A stretch of 64,000 nucleotides of DNA from Larix kaempferi (GCA_027924585.1 BSBM01000319.1:4617001-4681000), one strand, 5' to 3'; shown: positions 1 through 8,787, numbered from the stretch's first letter. Notes: a model not told the origin generated them from the sequence alone. Made by a program: numbers and translations.

Positions 1-396
1 GCCACGCATTCAAGGTGCTCCCACAAAAAGAAACCATCAACACCAATGCAAAATACCACAACAACCAAAACTGTTGAACAGCTCCAGCGCAGCCAGCAAC
101 AACAATTACAGCCCTCTGAAGATTTCAAAGAAAGGCAACCTTTCTGCTTCAACAAATGTCGCACCAAGAGCTCAACTCGACACACAACTCGACATATGAT
201 AAGGGATTTAACGCAATGGAGACCATTGCTTCCTAAGGAGGGAGGATTGATCCAGGTGGATATCGGTGGCATCCCACCTCTTCCAACTGGCTCAAAACAG
301 TCTTCTGGCAATTTTGGTAAATTACTATTTTTAGCAGTTTTTCGGGTCCTGAACTTCCGGAGCCATTTTGAGGCCCTAAACGACATATTTTGGTGA
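1..396 (+). pseudogene. 3' end of gag-pro from a unit truncated by the window edge (unit 0)
   Basis: Bases 1-247 match the last 247 bp of the internal region, and the frame continues into LTR1. It encodes the Gln-rich tail seen in the other copies. A C-to-T change turns the usual CGA codon (R682) into TGA at 394-396, so this copy stops 18 residues earlier than the standard end inside the LTR. Its LTR junction carries the variant codon ATC for S641, shared only with unit 11. The upstream gag and protease lie outside the window, so their state is unknown. Confidence 0.85.
235..246 (+). promoter_or_regulatory. Polypurine tract (PPT), representative of 25 copies
   Basis: AAGGAGGGAGGA followed by one T and then the LTR start TGATCC. 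In LTR retrotransposons this RNase H-resistant tract primes plus-strand DNA synthesis. The same tract ends two bases before every other LTR start in the window. The only altered copy I noticed is before LTR11 (26655-26666), where G-to-C gives AAGGACGGAGGA. The gag-pro frame reads straight through it as Pro-Lys-Glu-Gly-Gly. Confidence 0.85.
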
Positions 397-631
397 TTTG
401 GGGGACGAAATGGCTGCCTCCGGCATGCATTTGGGCCCAGTCGAAAGTTGTAAATCTCGGATAGACCTTTCCAACGGGCTACCGAGCGCCCCAAACGGAG
501 ATCGCATGCAAAAGTTACGACCCCGGGAAGTTGATGTGCTAACTTACCCAAACGGGGCCCACATGACTTTTGGCGCTTCATCTCCTACGGTTAGGTTTTT
601 GGATGTTTGGGATTCTTTCCCTCATGCTTAT

Positions 632-652
632 GATAAATAGGCCCTTTGGCCT
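632..652 (+). promoter_or_regulatory. Candidate LTR core promoter: TATA-like element with overlapping 5-bp palindrome
   Basis: GATAAATA at 632-639 (LTR offset 385-392) is the best TATA-like string in the LTR. It overlaps an inverted repeat AGGCC-CTTT-GGCCT at 639-652. If used, transcription would start near 660-670, giving a U3 of roughly 415 bp and a leader of about 330 nt to the MAEE start, with several upstream ATGs. Every complete LTR has the same element. The start site is inferred from position only. Confidence 0.45.
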
Positions 653-763
653 CTCTTTGTATTCATCTTGGCACGAATGAGCATAGCGGCCACATCTCTT
701 CTCAGAGATAGCTACCACCATTCTAGCTATTGTATTTTACAGTCTGTTCTATTTCCGCTATTT

Positions 764-800
764 AATAGAATATGTGTTTACTGTATCACTGTGTTATTTG
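764..800 (+). terminator. Candidate polyadenylation region in the LTR
   Basis: The stretch is AT-rich. AATAGAA at 764-770 is a possible near-upstream element, preceded by TTGTATTTTAC at about 730 and followed by a T-rich tract. There is no canonical AATAAA. By position it would define the R/U5 boundary at roughly 780-800. It is offered only because LTRs normally end transcripts here. Confidence 0.3.
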
Positions 801-868
801 CAATATATCTCTGTATATGATTCTGTATATGCTATCTTTTGTTTCGTTCCCACATAAATCCGGATCAG

Positions 869-880
869 TGGTATCAGAGC
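869..880 (+). promoter_or_regulatory. Primer-binding site for initiator tRNA-Met, representative of 24 copies
   Basis: TGGTATCAGAGC lies one base (G) after the LTR end GGATCA. It is the standard plant complement of the initiator tRNA-Met 3' end and would prime minus-strand synthesis. The other copies start at 3517, 6153, 8789, 11426, 14062, 16708, 19344, 21992, 24641, 27289, 29925, 32573, 35209, 37845, 40481, 43117, 45753, 48389, 51025, 53661, 56297, 58933 and 61581. All read as unchanged, although the gag frames nearby carry nonsense mutations. Confidence 0.92.
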
Positions 881-998
881 GGTCTGCTCTTTGATTGTTT
901 CTCGGTGCATGTCCCCGACGAGGTCAGGATACAGAGAGTTGGGTCTCGAACTAGTTTCACTTGGGGAAGACCACTCTCGCCGCCCCAAACGGCCTCCC

Positions 999-3101
999 AT
1001 GGCGGAAGAAAAGAGAGACGACGGAGCAGTAGATCCTATCAAGTTGTTGCTCGAGGAAGCCCTCGCGCGACAGAGGATCGAGATGATGGATAATTTCGCC
1101 CAAATCCTTCAACGCATGCCAACAGCGGCAAATGCACCCTCAACGAGCAGCCATTTCGGAGATACGACTCCCTTCAAGGTACAAGTTAATTTTGATATCC
1201 CCTTGTTTGAAGGCCAAATCGATGCCGATGCTCTAGATAAATGGTTGAATCTACTAGAAGGGTATTTCTCTGTCCACAAATTTTCCGACAGGGAAAAGAT
1301 CATCTTTGCGCTCCTTAAGGCCGTCCCCCATGTCAAAAATTGGTGGGAAACTTATTGTGAGCAAAACTCGTCAGACGAGTCTGGATTGTTTGAATATTCC
1401 AATCCCACTTGGGCCTCTTTTATAGATGCCGTCAAGGAACAATATTACCCTGTTGGAAACTATGATGACCAGTACACAAAATGGACCATTCTGCATCAAG
1501 AGAGGGACCAAACGGTGTCGGAGTACACCAACAAATTTCATACCTTGCGCACAAAGCTAGGTATCAAGGACTCCGAGCGGCACCTAGTACTGAAATATCG
1601 CAGTGGCCTACACCGGTACATCCGAACAGAGATGGATTTCCTGGAAATCTCTTCACTCGGATCCACCTATCGATATGCTGTCAAAATTGAGCAGAAATTT
1701 CAACAAAAGAACAAGCGTGACTTCGGACCTGTGCAGAAGCAGGGCAAGGGAAACTTTGGCTCGCAGAGCACGGGGCAAGAAAAGGATAACCAATCCCAAC
1801 CACAGGCGAAGAAGGGTAAAGAAAAGACAAAGAAGGAAACCGGGAAGTGGTGCGAGTTCCACAAAAGCCCCTGGCACAACACTGATGATTGTCGCTCAAA
1901 ACAGTCATTGGTGGCTGAGATCAAAGCTTCAGAATCAGATCCCAGTTTCGATTCTGACTCGGAACCTAATTTCACGGCCGCGCAAAAAGGGAAGCAGATA
2001 ATTGATGCAGAACCCAGTGCCGTTGTTGCCACCACACAGATTCAGCCAGAGGAGCCTGAAGAGTCGGAGGCAGAGGAGCGCCTTTTCCACTCACAGATGT
2101 GGGTGAAGGGAATTCCCCTACATTTTGTTGTGGACAGCGGCAGCCAGAAGAACCTGATCTCAGAAGAAGTCATCAAGAGATTGGAGCTACCAATAACGCC
2201 ACACCCACAACCATACACCATTGGATGGCTAAGCCAAGGACGAAGGATCCGTGTCAGTCACCAATGTCGCCTACCATATGGCATCAAGCCCTTCAAAGAT
2301 GAGGTATTGTGTGATGTGGCCCCACTTGAAGTATGTGATGTTCTTTTAGGACAACCATATATGTGGAAGCGTCATGCTGTATATGAATCACGACCTCGCA
2401 GTGTCATTGTCACTTTGGGAGGACAACTCTATCGGATACCAGAGATAGTTACACCTACCCCAAACGAGCAGGGAAGGAAGATAATCTCCCACACTGGGAA
2501 ATTTTCCCTATTCGCAATTGCCACTAAAGGAGAACATCATATCGCAGAGACATCCACAACCTCTGCCCATCATCCCTCTACTCAGCAGAAACAAGAAAAA
2601 CAGAAGTTCAGTGCAGCATCGCCTATTCGAGTTCCTTTGCAGTGCAAGGCCACGCATTCAAGGTGCTCCCACAAAAAGAAACCATCAACACCAATGCAAA
2701 ATACCACAACAACCAAAACTGTTGAACAGCTCCAGCGCAGCCAGCAACAACAATTACAGCCCTCTGAAGATTTCAAAGAAAGGCAACCTTTCTGCTTCAA
2801 CAAATGTCGCACCAAGAGCTCAACTCGACACACAACTCGACATATGATAAGGGATTTAACGCAATGGAGACCATTGCTTCCTAAGGAGGGAGGATTGATC
2901 CAGGTGGATATCGGTGGCAGCCCACCTCTTCCAACTGGCTCAAAACAGTCTTCTGGCAATTTTGGTAAATTACTATTTTTAGCAGTTTTTCGGGTCCTGA
3001 ACTTCCGGAGCCATTTTGAGGCCCTAAACGACATTTTTTGGCGATTTGGGGGACCAAATGGCTGCCACCGGCATGCATTTGGGCCCAGTCGAAAGTTGTA
3101 A
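999..3101 (+). CDS. gag-pro: Gag-protease polyprotein, unit 1 (intact, 700 aa)
   Basis: Structural Gag plus aspartic protease of a Ty3/gypsy-type retrotransposon; Gag would form the cytoplasmic particle and the protease would cut the polyprotein. Domains: acidic N-terminus with a likely helix (about 10-40); retrotransposon Gag domain (about 58-235, with NWWE at 114-117 and EQYYPVGNYDDQY at 147-159); Lys/Gln-rich nucleocapsid (237-283); zinc knuckle C285-H288-H293-C298; acidic Ser/Glu-rich linker (302-360); retropepsin (about 362-485, DSG at 379-381, LLGQ at 449-452). Residues after about 555 are Gln/Ser/Lys-rich and unrecognised. Polymerase and integrase are absent. I chose the ATG at 999 (MAEEKRDD, G at +4). 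An in-frame ATG at 909 would add 30 residues in a poorer context. The stop lies 206 bp inside LTR2. Confidence 0.9.
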   Translation: MAEEKRDDGAVDPIKLLLEEALARQRIEMMDNFAQILQRMPTAANAPSTSSHFGDTTPFKVQVNFDIPLFEGQIDADALDKWLNLLEGYFSVHKFSDREKIIFALLKAVPHVKNWWETYCEQNSSDESGLFEYSNPTWASFIDAVKEQYYPVGNYDDQYTKWTILHQERDQTVSEYTNKFHTLRTKLGIKDSERHLVLKYRSGLHRYIRTEMDFLEISSLGSTYRYAVKIEQKFQQKNKRDFGPVQKQGKGNFGSQSTGQEKDNQSQPQAKKGKEKTKKETGKWCEFHKSPWHNTDDCRSKQSLVAEIKASESDPSFDSDSEPNFTAAQKGKQIIDAEPSAVVATTQIQPEEPEESEAEERLFHSQMWVKGIPLHFVVDSGSQKNLISEEVIKRLELPITPHPQPYTIGWLSQGRRIRVSHQCRLPYGIKPFKDEVLCDVAPLEVCDVLLGQPYMWKRHAVYESRPRSVIVTLGGQLYRIPEIVTPTPNEQGRKIISHTGKFSLFAIATKGEHHIAETSTTSAHHPSTQQKQEKQKFSAASPIRVPLQCKATHSRCSHKKKPSTPMQNTTTTKTVEQLQRSQQQQLQPSEDFKERQPFCFNKCRTKSSTRHTTRHMIRDLTQWRPLLPKEGGLIQVDIGGSPPLPTGSKQSSGNFGKLLFLAVFRVLNFRSHFEALNDIFWRFGGPNGCHRHAFGPSRKL

Positions 3102-3515
3102 ATCTCGGATAGACCTTTCCAACGGGCTACCGAGCGCCCCAAACGGAGATCGCATGCAAAAGTTACGACCCCGGGAAGTTGATGTGCTAACTTACCCAAA
3201 CGGGGCCCACATGACTTTTGGCGCTTCATCTCCTAGGGTTAGGTTTTTGGATGTTTGGGATTCTTTCCCTCATGCTTATGATAAATAGGCCCTTTGGCCT
3301 CTCTTTGTATTCATCTTGGCACGAATGAGCATAGCGGCCACATCTCTTCTCAGAGATAGCTACCACCATTCTAGCTATTGTATTTTACAGTCTGTTCTAT
3401 TTCCGCTATTTAATAGAATATGTGTTTACTGTATCACTGTGTTATTTGCAATATATCTCTGTATATGATTCTGTATATGCTATCTTTTGTTTCGTTCCCA
3501 CATAAATCCGGATCA
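2896..3515 (+). repeat. LTR2, 620 bp (long allele)
   Basis: Close to the array consensus. Hypervariable 12-mer: ggctgccaccgg. Confidence 0.95.
3044..3086 (+). other. Bistable hairpin with hypervariable loop in LTR U3 (representative: LTR2)
   Basis: ATTTGG at 3044-3049 can pair with CCAAAT at 3054-3059 across a 4-base loop. The same CCAAAT can instead pair with ATTTGG at 3077-3082 across a 17-base loop. The second hairpin extends by GGG (3050-3052) with CCC (3084-3086) past one A/G mismatch. The two folds exclude each other. The hypervariable bases (offsets 160-175 of every LTR) start within the CCAAAT arm and fill most of the 17-base loop. The pairing is direct from sequence; formation in the cell is inferred. 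Confidence 0.6.
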
Positions 3516-3646
3516 GTGGTATCAGAGCGGTCTGCTCTTTGATTGTTTCTCGGTGCATGTCCCCGACGAGGTCAGGATACAGAGAGTTGGGTCTCGAACT
3601 AGTTTCACTTGGGGAAGACCACTCTCGCCGCCCCAAACGGCCTCCC

Positions 3647-5749
3647 ATGGCGGAAGAAAAGAGAGACGACGGAGCAGTAGATCCTATCAAGTTGTTGCTC
3701 GAGGAAGCCCTCGCGCGACAGAGGATCGAGATGATGGATAATTTCGCCCAAATCCTTCAACGCATGCCAACAGCGGCAAATGCACCCTCAACGAGCAGCC
3801 ATTTCGGAGATACGACTCCCTTCAAGGTACAAGTTAATTTTGATATCCCCTTGTTTGAAGGCCAAATCGATGCCGATGCTCTAGATAAATGGTTGAATCT
3901 ACTAGAAGGGTATTTCTCTGTCCACAAATTTTCCGACAGGGAAAAGATCATCTTTGCGCTCCTTAAGGCCGTCCCCCATGTCAAAAATTGGTGGGAAACT
4001 TATTGTGAGCAAAACTCGTCAGACGAGTCTGGATTGTTTGAATATTCCAATCCCACTTGGGCCTCTTTTATAGATGCCGTCAAGGAACAATATTACCCTG
4101 TTGGAAACTATGATGACCAGTACACAAAATGGACCATTCTGCATCAAGAGAGGGACCAAACGGTGTCGGAGTACACCAACAAATTTCATACCTTGCGCAC
4201 AAAGCTAGGTATCAAGGACTCCGAGCGGCACCTAGTACTGAAATATCGCAGTGGCCTACACCGGTACATCCGAACAGAGATGGATTTCCTGGAAATCTCT
4301 TCACTCGGATCCACCTATCGATATGCTGTCAAAATTGAGCAGAAATTTCAACAAAAGAACAAGCGTGACTTCGGACCTGTGCAGAAGCAGGGCAAGGGAA
4401 ACTTTGGCTCGCAGAGCACGGGGCAAGAAAAGGATAACCAATCCCAACCACAGGCGAAGAAGGGTAAAGAAAAGACAAAGAAGGAAACCGGGAAGTGGTG
4501 CGAGTTCCACAAAAGCCCCTGGCACAACACTGATGATTGTCGCTCAAAACAGTCATTGGTGGCTGAGATCAAAGCTTCAGAATCAGATCCCAGTTTCGAT
4601 TCTGACTCGGAACCTAATTTCACGGCCGCGCAAAAAGGGAAGCAGATAATTGATGCAGAACCCAGTGCCGTTGTTGCCACCACACAGATTCAGCCAGAGG
4701 AGCCTGAAGAGTCGGAGGCAGAGGAGCGCCTTTTCCACTCACAGATGTGGGTGAAGGGAATTCCCCTACATTTTGTTGTGGACAGCGGCAGCCAGAAGAA
4801 CCTGATCTCAGAAGAAGTCATCAAGAGATTGGAGCTACCAATAACGCCACACCCACAACCATACACCATTGGATGGCTAAGCCAAGGACGAAGGATCCGT
4901 GTCAGTCACCAATGTCGCCTACCATATGGCATCAAGCCCTTCAAAGATGAGGTATTGTGTGATGTGGCCCCACTTGAAGTATGTGATGTTCTTTTAGGAC
5001 AACCATATATGTGGAAGCGTCATGCTGTATATGAATCACGACCTCGCAGTGTCATTGTCACTTTGGGAGGACAACTCTATCGGATACCAGAGATAGTTAC
5101 ACCTACCCCAAACGAGCAGGGAAGGAAGATAATCTCCCACACTGGGAAATTTTCCCTATTCGCAATTGCCACTAAAGGAGAACATCATATCGCAGAGACA
5201 TCCACAACCTCTGCCCATCATCCCTCTACTCAGCAGAAACAAGAAAAACAGAAGTTCAGTGCAGCATCGCCTATTCGAGTTCCTTTGCAGTGCAAGGCCA
5301 CGCATTCAAGGTGCTCCCACAAAAAGAAACCATCAACACCAATGCAAAATACCACAACAACCAAAACTGTTGAACAGCTCCAGCGCAGCCAGCAACAACA
5401 ATTACAGCCCTCTGAAGATTTCAAAGAAAGGCAACCTTTCTGCTTCAACAAATGTCGCACCAAGAGCTCAACTCGACACACAACTCGACATATGATAAGG
5501 GATTTAACGCAATGGAGACCATTGCTTCCTAAGGAGGGAGGATTGATCCAGGTGGATATCGGTGGCAGCCCACCTCTTCCAACTGGCTCAAAACAGTCTT
5601 CTGGCAATTTTGGTAAATTACTATTTTTAGCAGTTTTTCGGGTCCTGAACTTCCGGAGCCATTTTGAGGCCCTAAACGACATTTTTTGGCGATTTGGGGG
5701 ACCAAATGCCTGCCTCCGGCATGCATTTGGGCCCAGTCGAAAGTTGTAA
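3647..5749 (+). CDS. gag-pro: Gag-protease polyprotein, unit 2 (intact, 700 aa)
   Basis: All domains match unit 1. The only protein differences I see are at the hypervariable spot in the LTR-encoded tail, including G688A. Confidence 0.9.
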   Translation: MAEEKRDDGAVDPIKLLLEEALARQRIEMMDNFAQILQRMPTAANAPSTSSHFGDTTPFKVQVNFDIPLFEGQIDADALDKWLNLLEGYFSVHKFSDREKIIFALLKAVPHVKNWWETYCEQNSSDESGLFEYSNPTWASFIDAVKEQYYPVGNYDDQYTKWTILHQERDQTVSEYTNKFHTLRTKLGIKDSERHLVLKYRSGLHRYIRTEMDFLEISSLGSTYRYAVKIEQKFQQKNKRDFGPVQKQGKGNFGSQSTGQEKDNQSQPQAKKGKEKTKKETGKWCEFHKSPWHNTDDCRSKQSLVAEIKASESDPSFDSDSEPNFTAAQKGKQIIDAEPSAVVATTQIQPEEPEESEAEERLFHSQMWVKGIPLHFVVDSGSQKNLISEEVIKRLELPITPHPQPYTIGWLSQGRRIRVSHQCRLPYGIKPFKDEVLCDVAPLEVCDVLLGQPYMWKRHAVYESRPRSVIVTLGGQLYRIPEIVTPTPNEQGRKIISHTGKFSLFAIATKGEHHIAETSTTSAHHPSTQQKQEKQKFSAASPIRVPLQCKATHSRCSHKKKPSTPMQNTTTTKTVEQLQRSQQQQLQPSEDFKERQPFCFNKCRTKSSTRHTTRHMIRDLTQWRPLLPKEGGLIQVDIGGSPPLPTGSKQSSGNFGKLLFLAVFRVLNFRSHFEALNDIFWRFGGPNACLRHAFGPSRKL

Positions 5750-6151
5750 ATCTCGGATAGACCTTTCCAATGGGCTACCGAGCGCCCCAAACGGAGATCG
5801 TATGCAAAAGTTACGACCCCGGGAAGTTGATGTGCTAACTTACCCAAACGGGGCCCACATGACTTTTGGCGCTTCATCTCCTAGGGTTAGGTTTTTGGAT
5901 GTTTGGGATTCTTTCCCTCATGCTTATGATAAATAGGCCCTTTGGCCTCTCTTTGTATTCATCTTGGCACGAATGAGCATAGCGGCCACATCTCTTCTCA
6001 GAGATAGCTACCACCATTCTAGCTATTGTATTTTACAGTCTGTTCTATTTCCGCTATTTAATAGAATATGTGTTTACTGTATCACTGTGTTATTTGCAAT
6101 ATGATTCTGTATATGCTATCTTTTGTTTCGTTCCCACATAAATCCGGATCA
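5544..6151 (+). repeat. LTR3, 608 bp (short allele A)
   Basis: The first 12-bp copy is lost, leaving ATGATTCTGTATATG. Private changes: CAATGGG for CAACGGG near 5770 and TCGTATGC for TCGCATGC near 5800. Hypervariable 12-mer: gcctgcctccgg. Confidence 0.95.
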
Positions 6152-6282
6152 GTGGTATCAGAGCGGTCTGCTCTTTGATTGTTTCTCGGTGCATGTCCCC
6201 GACGAGGTCAGGATACAGAGAGTTGGGTCTCGAACTAGTTTCACTTGGGGAAGACCACTCTCGCCGCCCCAAACGGCCTCCC

Positions 6283-8385
6283 ATGGCGGAAGAAAAGAGA
6301 GACGACGGAGCAGTAGATCCTATCAAGTTGTTGCTCGAGGAAGCCCTCGCGCGACAGAGGATCGAGATGATGGATAATTTCGCCCAAATCCTTCAACGCA
6401 TGCCAACAGCGGCAAATGCACCCTCAACGAGCAGCCATTTCGGAGATACGACTCCCTTCAAGGTACAAGTTAATTTTGATATCCCCTTGTTTGAAGGCCA
6501 AATCGATGCCGATGCTCTAGATAAATGGTTGAATCTACTAGAAGGGTATTTCTCTGTCCACAAATTTTCCGACAGGGAAAAGATCATCTTTGCGCTCCTT
6601 AAGGCCGTCCCCCATGTCAAAAATTGGTGGGAAACTTATTGTGAGCAAAACTCGTCAGACGAGTCTGGATTGTTTGAATATTCCAATCCCACTTGGGCCT
6701 CTTTTATAGATGCCGTCAAGGAACAATATTACCCTGTTGGAAACTATGATGACCAGTACACAAAATGGACCATTCTGCATCAAGAGAGGGACCAAACGGT
6801 GTCGGAGTACACCAACAAATTTCATACCTTGCGCACAAAGCTAGGTATCAAGGACTCCGAGCGGCACCTAGTACTGAAATATCGCAGTGGCCTACACCGG
6901 TACATCCGAACAGAGATGGATTTCCTGGAAATCTCTTCACTCGGATCCACCTATCGATATGCTGTCAAAATTGAGCAGAAATTTCAACAAAAGAACAAGC
7001 GTGACTTCGGACCTGTGCAGAAGCAGGGCAAGGGAAACTTTGGCTCGCAGAGCACGGGGCAAGAAAAGGATAACCAATCCCAACCACAGGCGAAGAAGGG
7101 TAAAGAAAAGACAAAGAAGGAAACCGGGAAGTGGTGCGAGTTCCACAAAAGCCCCTGGCACAACACTGATGATTGTCGCTCAAAACAGTCATTGGTGGCT
7201 GAGATCAAAGCTTCAGAATCAGATCCCAGTTTCGATTCTGACTCGGAACCTAATTTCACGGCCGCGCAAAAAGGGAAGCAGATAATTGATGCAGAACCCA
7301 GTGCCGTTGTTGCCACCACACAGATTCAGCCAGAGGAGCCTGAAGAGTCGGAGGCAGAGGAGCGCCTTTTCCACTCACAGATGTGGGTGAAGGGAATTCC
7401 CCTACATTTTGTTGTGGACAGCGGCATCCAGAAGAACCTGATCTCAGAAGAAGTCATCAAGAGATTGGAGCTACCAATAACGCCACACCCACAACCATAC
7501 ACCATTGGATGGCTAAGCCAAGGACGAAGGATCCGTGTCAGTCACCAATGTCGCCTACCATATGGCATCAAGCCCTTCAAAGATGAGGTATTGTGTGATG
7601 TGGCCCCACTTGAAGTATGTGATGTTCTTTTAGGACAACCATATATGTGGAAGCGTCATGCTGTATATGAATCACGACCTCGCAGTGTCATTGTCACTTT
7701 GGGAGGACAACTCTATCGGATACCAGAGATAGTTACACCTACCCCAAACGAGCAGGGAAGGAAGATAATCTCCCACACTGGGAAATTTTCCCTATTCGCA
7801 ATTGCCACTAAAGGAGAACATCATATCGCAGAGACATCCACAACCTCTGCCCATCATCCCTCTACTCAGCAGAAACAAGAAAAACAGAAGTTCAGTGCAG
7901 CATCGCCTATTCGAGTTCCTTTGCAGTGCAAGGCCACGCATTCAAGGTGCTCCCACAAAAAGAAACCATCAACACCAATGCAAAATACCACAACAACCAA
8001 AACTGTTGAACAGCTCCAGCGCAGCCAGCAACAACAATTACAGCCCTCTGAAGATTTCAAAGAAAGGCAACCTTTCTGCTTCAACAAATGTCGCACCAAG
8101 AGCTCAACTCGACACACAACTCGACATATGATAAGGGATTTAACGCAATGGAGACCATTGCTTCCTAAGGAGGGAGGATTGATCCAGGTGGATATCGGTG
8201 GCAGCCCACCTCTTCCAACTGGCTCAAAACAGTCTTCTGGCAATTTTGGTAAATTACTATTTTTAGCAGTTTTTCGGGTCCTGAACTTCCGGAGCCATTT
8301 TGAGGCCCTAAACGACATTTTTTGGCGATTTGGGGGACCAAATGGATGCCTCCGGCATGCATTTGGGCCCAGTCGAAAGTTGTAA
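6283..8385 (+). CDS. gag-pro: Gag-protease polyprotein, unit 3 (intact frame; S382I beside the active site)
   Basis: The frame is fully open. Ser382, directly after the catalytic DSG, is Ile (AGC to ATC). The position lies in the active-site loop, so protease activity may be affected, but D379 and G381 are kept. Confidence 0.88.
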   Translation: MAEEKRDDGAVDPIKLLLEEALARQRIEMMDNFAQILQRMPTAANAPSTSSHFGDTTPFKVQVNFDIPLFEGQIDADALDKWLNLLEGYFSVHKFSDREKIIFALLKAVPHVKNWWETYCEQNSSDESGLFEYSNPTWASFIDAVKEQYYPVGNYDDQYTKWTILHQERDQTVSEYTNKFHTLRTKLGIKDSERHLVLKYRSGLHRYIRTEMDFLEISSLGSTYRYAVKIEQKFQQKNKRDFGPVQKQGKGNFGSQSTGQEKDNQSQPQAKKGKEKTKKETGKWCEFHKSPWHNTDDCRSKQSLVAEIKASESDPSFDSDSEPNFTAAQKGKQIIDAEPSAVVATTQIQPEEPEESEAEERLFHSQMWVKGIPLHFVVDSGIQKNLISEEVIKRLELPITPHPQPYTIGWLSQGRRIRVSHQCRLPYGIKPFKDEVLCDVAPLEVCDVLLGQPYMWKRHAVYESRPRSVIVTLGGQLYRIPEIVTPTPNEQGRKIISHTGKFSLFAIATKGEHHIAETSTTSAHHPSTQQKQEKQKFSAASPIRVPLQCKATHSRCSHKKKPSTPMQNTTTTKTVEQLQRSQQQQLQPSEDFKERQPFCFNKCRTKSSTRHTTRHMIRDLTQWRPLLPKEGGLIQVDIGGSPPLPTGSKQSSGNFGKLLFLAVFRVLNFRSHFEALNDIFWRFGGPNGCLRHAFGPSRKL

Positions 8386-8787
8386 ATCTCGGATAGACCT
8401 TTCCAACGGGCTACCGAGCGCCCCAAACGGAGATCGCATGGAAAAGTTACGACCCCGGGAAGTTGATGTGCTAACTTACCCAAACGGGGCCCACATGACT
8501 TTTGGCGCTTCATCTCCTAGGGTTAGGTTTTTGGATGTTTGGGATTCTTTCCCTCATGCTTATGATAAATAGGCCCTTTGGCCTCTCTTTGTATTCATCT
8601 TGGCACGAATGAGCATAGCGGCCACATCTCTTCTCAGAGATAGCTACCACCATTCTAGCTATTGTATTTTACAGTCTGTTCTATTTCCGCTATTTAATAG
8701 AATATGTGTTTACTGTATCACTGTGTTATTTGCAATATGATTCTGTATATGCTATCTTTTGTTTCGTTCCCACATAAATCCGGATCA
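8180..8787 (+). repeat. LTR4, 608 bp (short allele A)
   Basis: Private C-to-G near 8440 breaks the GCATGC downstream of the hairpin (GCATGG). Hypervariable 12-mer: ggatgcctccgg, sharing the ggatgc start with LTR25. Confidence 0.95.

Larger units (their letters stand above)
248..867 (+). repeat. LTR1, 620 bp (long allele)
   Basis: It begins TGATCC and ends GGATCA. U3 holds the gag-pro tail and the hairpin, followed by a TATA-like box at 632. The long allele has two imperfect 12-bp copies (ATCTCTGTATAT, GATTCTGTATAT). Private changes: TGA in the gag tail at 394, C-to-G in the hairpin arm at 407, and CTACGG instead of CTAGGG near 585. Hypervariable 12-mer (offsets 165-176): ggctgcctccgg. Confidence 0.95.
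248..3515 (+). mobile_element. Representative complete element: LTR1 - PBS - gag-pro - PPT - LTR2 (unit 1)
   Basis: Read as one element this has all cis-parts of a Ty3/gypsy LTR retrotransposon. The 5' LTR is 248-867 (TGATCC...GGATCA), the primer-binding site 869-880, gag-protease 999-3101, the polypurine tract 2883-2894 and the 3' LTR 2896-3515. There is no reverse transcriptase, RNase H or integrase; the coding region stops resembling a gypsy polyprotein just after the protease. An RNA from R of LTR1 to R of LTR2 could in principle be packaged and copied if an autonomous relative supplies the missing enzymes (inference). The other 23 units have the same layout. It fits the non-autonomous TR-GAG/LARD concept; assignment to a named lineage needs the autonomous partner. 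Confidence 0.9.

Noticed and set aside
891-908. TTG as the start of gag-pro
   Set aside because: The window is eukaryotic (plant LTR retrotransposon). The first in-frame ATG is at 909, and the better context is the ATG at 999.
839-1093. 84-codon frame spanning the LTR end and PBS
   Set aside because: It overlaps the primer-binding site and the gag start in another frame. It has no family resemblance and is explained by the leader sequence.
1603-2001. 132-codon Arg-rich plus-strand frame overlapping gag
   Set aside because: A shifted reading of the Lys-rich nucleocapsid region. It has no own start context and is fully inside the gag-pro frame.
2724-2760. Gln-rich tract as a functional poly-Q domain
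   Set aside because: It is short (four consecutive Gln), lies after the probable deletion junction, and may be out of the ancestral frame.
2640-2895. Hidden reverse transcriptase, RNase H or integrase
   Set aside because: No Tyr/Phe-x-Asp-Asp polymerase motif, no HHCC zinc finger and no DDE pattern in any frame. The 250-bp stretch is too short.
2582-3229. 215-codon minus-strand open frame repeated in most units
   Set aside because: It is antisense to gag-pro and the LTR, has no recognisable domain, and is kept only because the plus strand is conserved. Its repetition reflects the array.
248-3515. Independent nested insertions
   Set aside because: No target-site duplication and only one LTR between consecutive internal regions.
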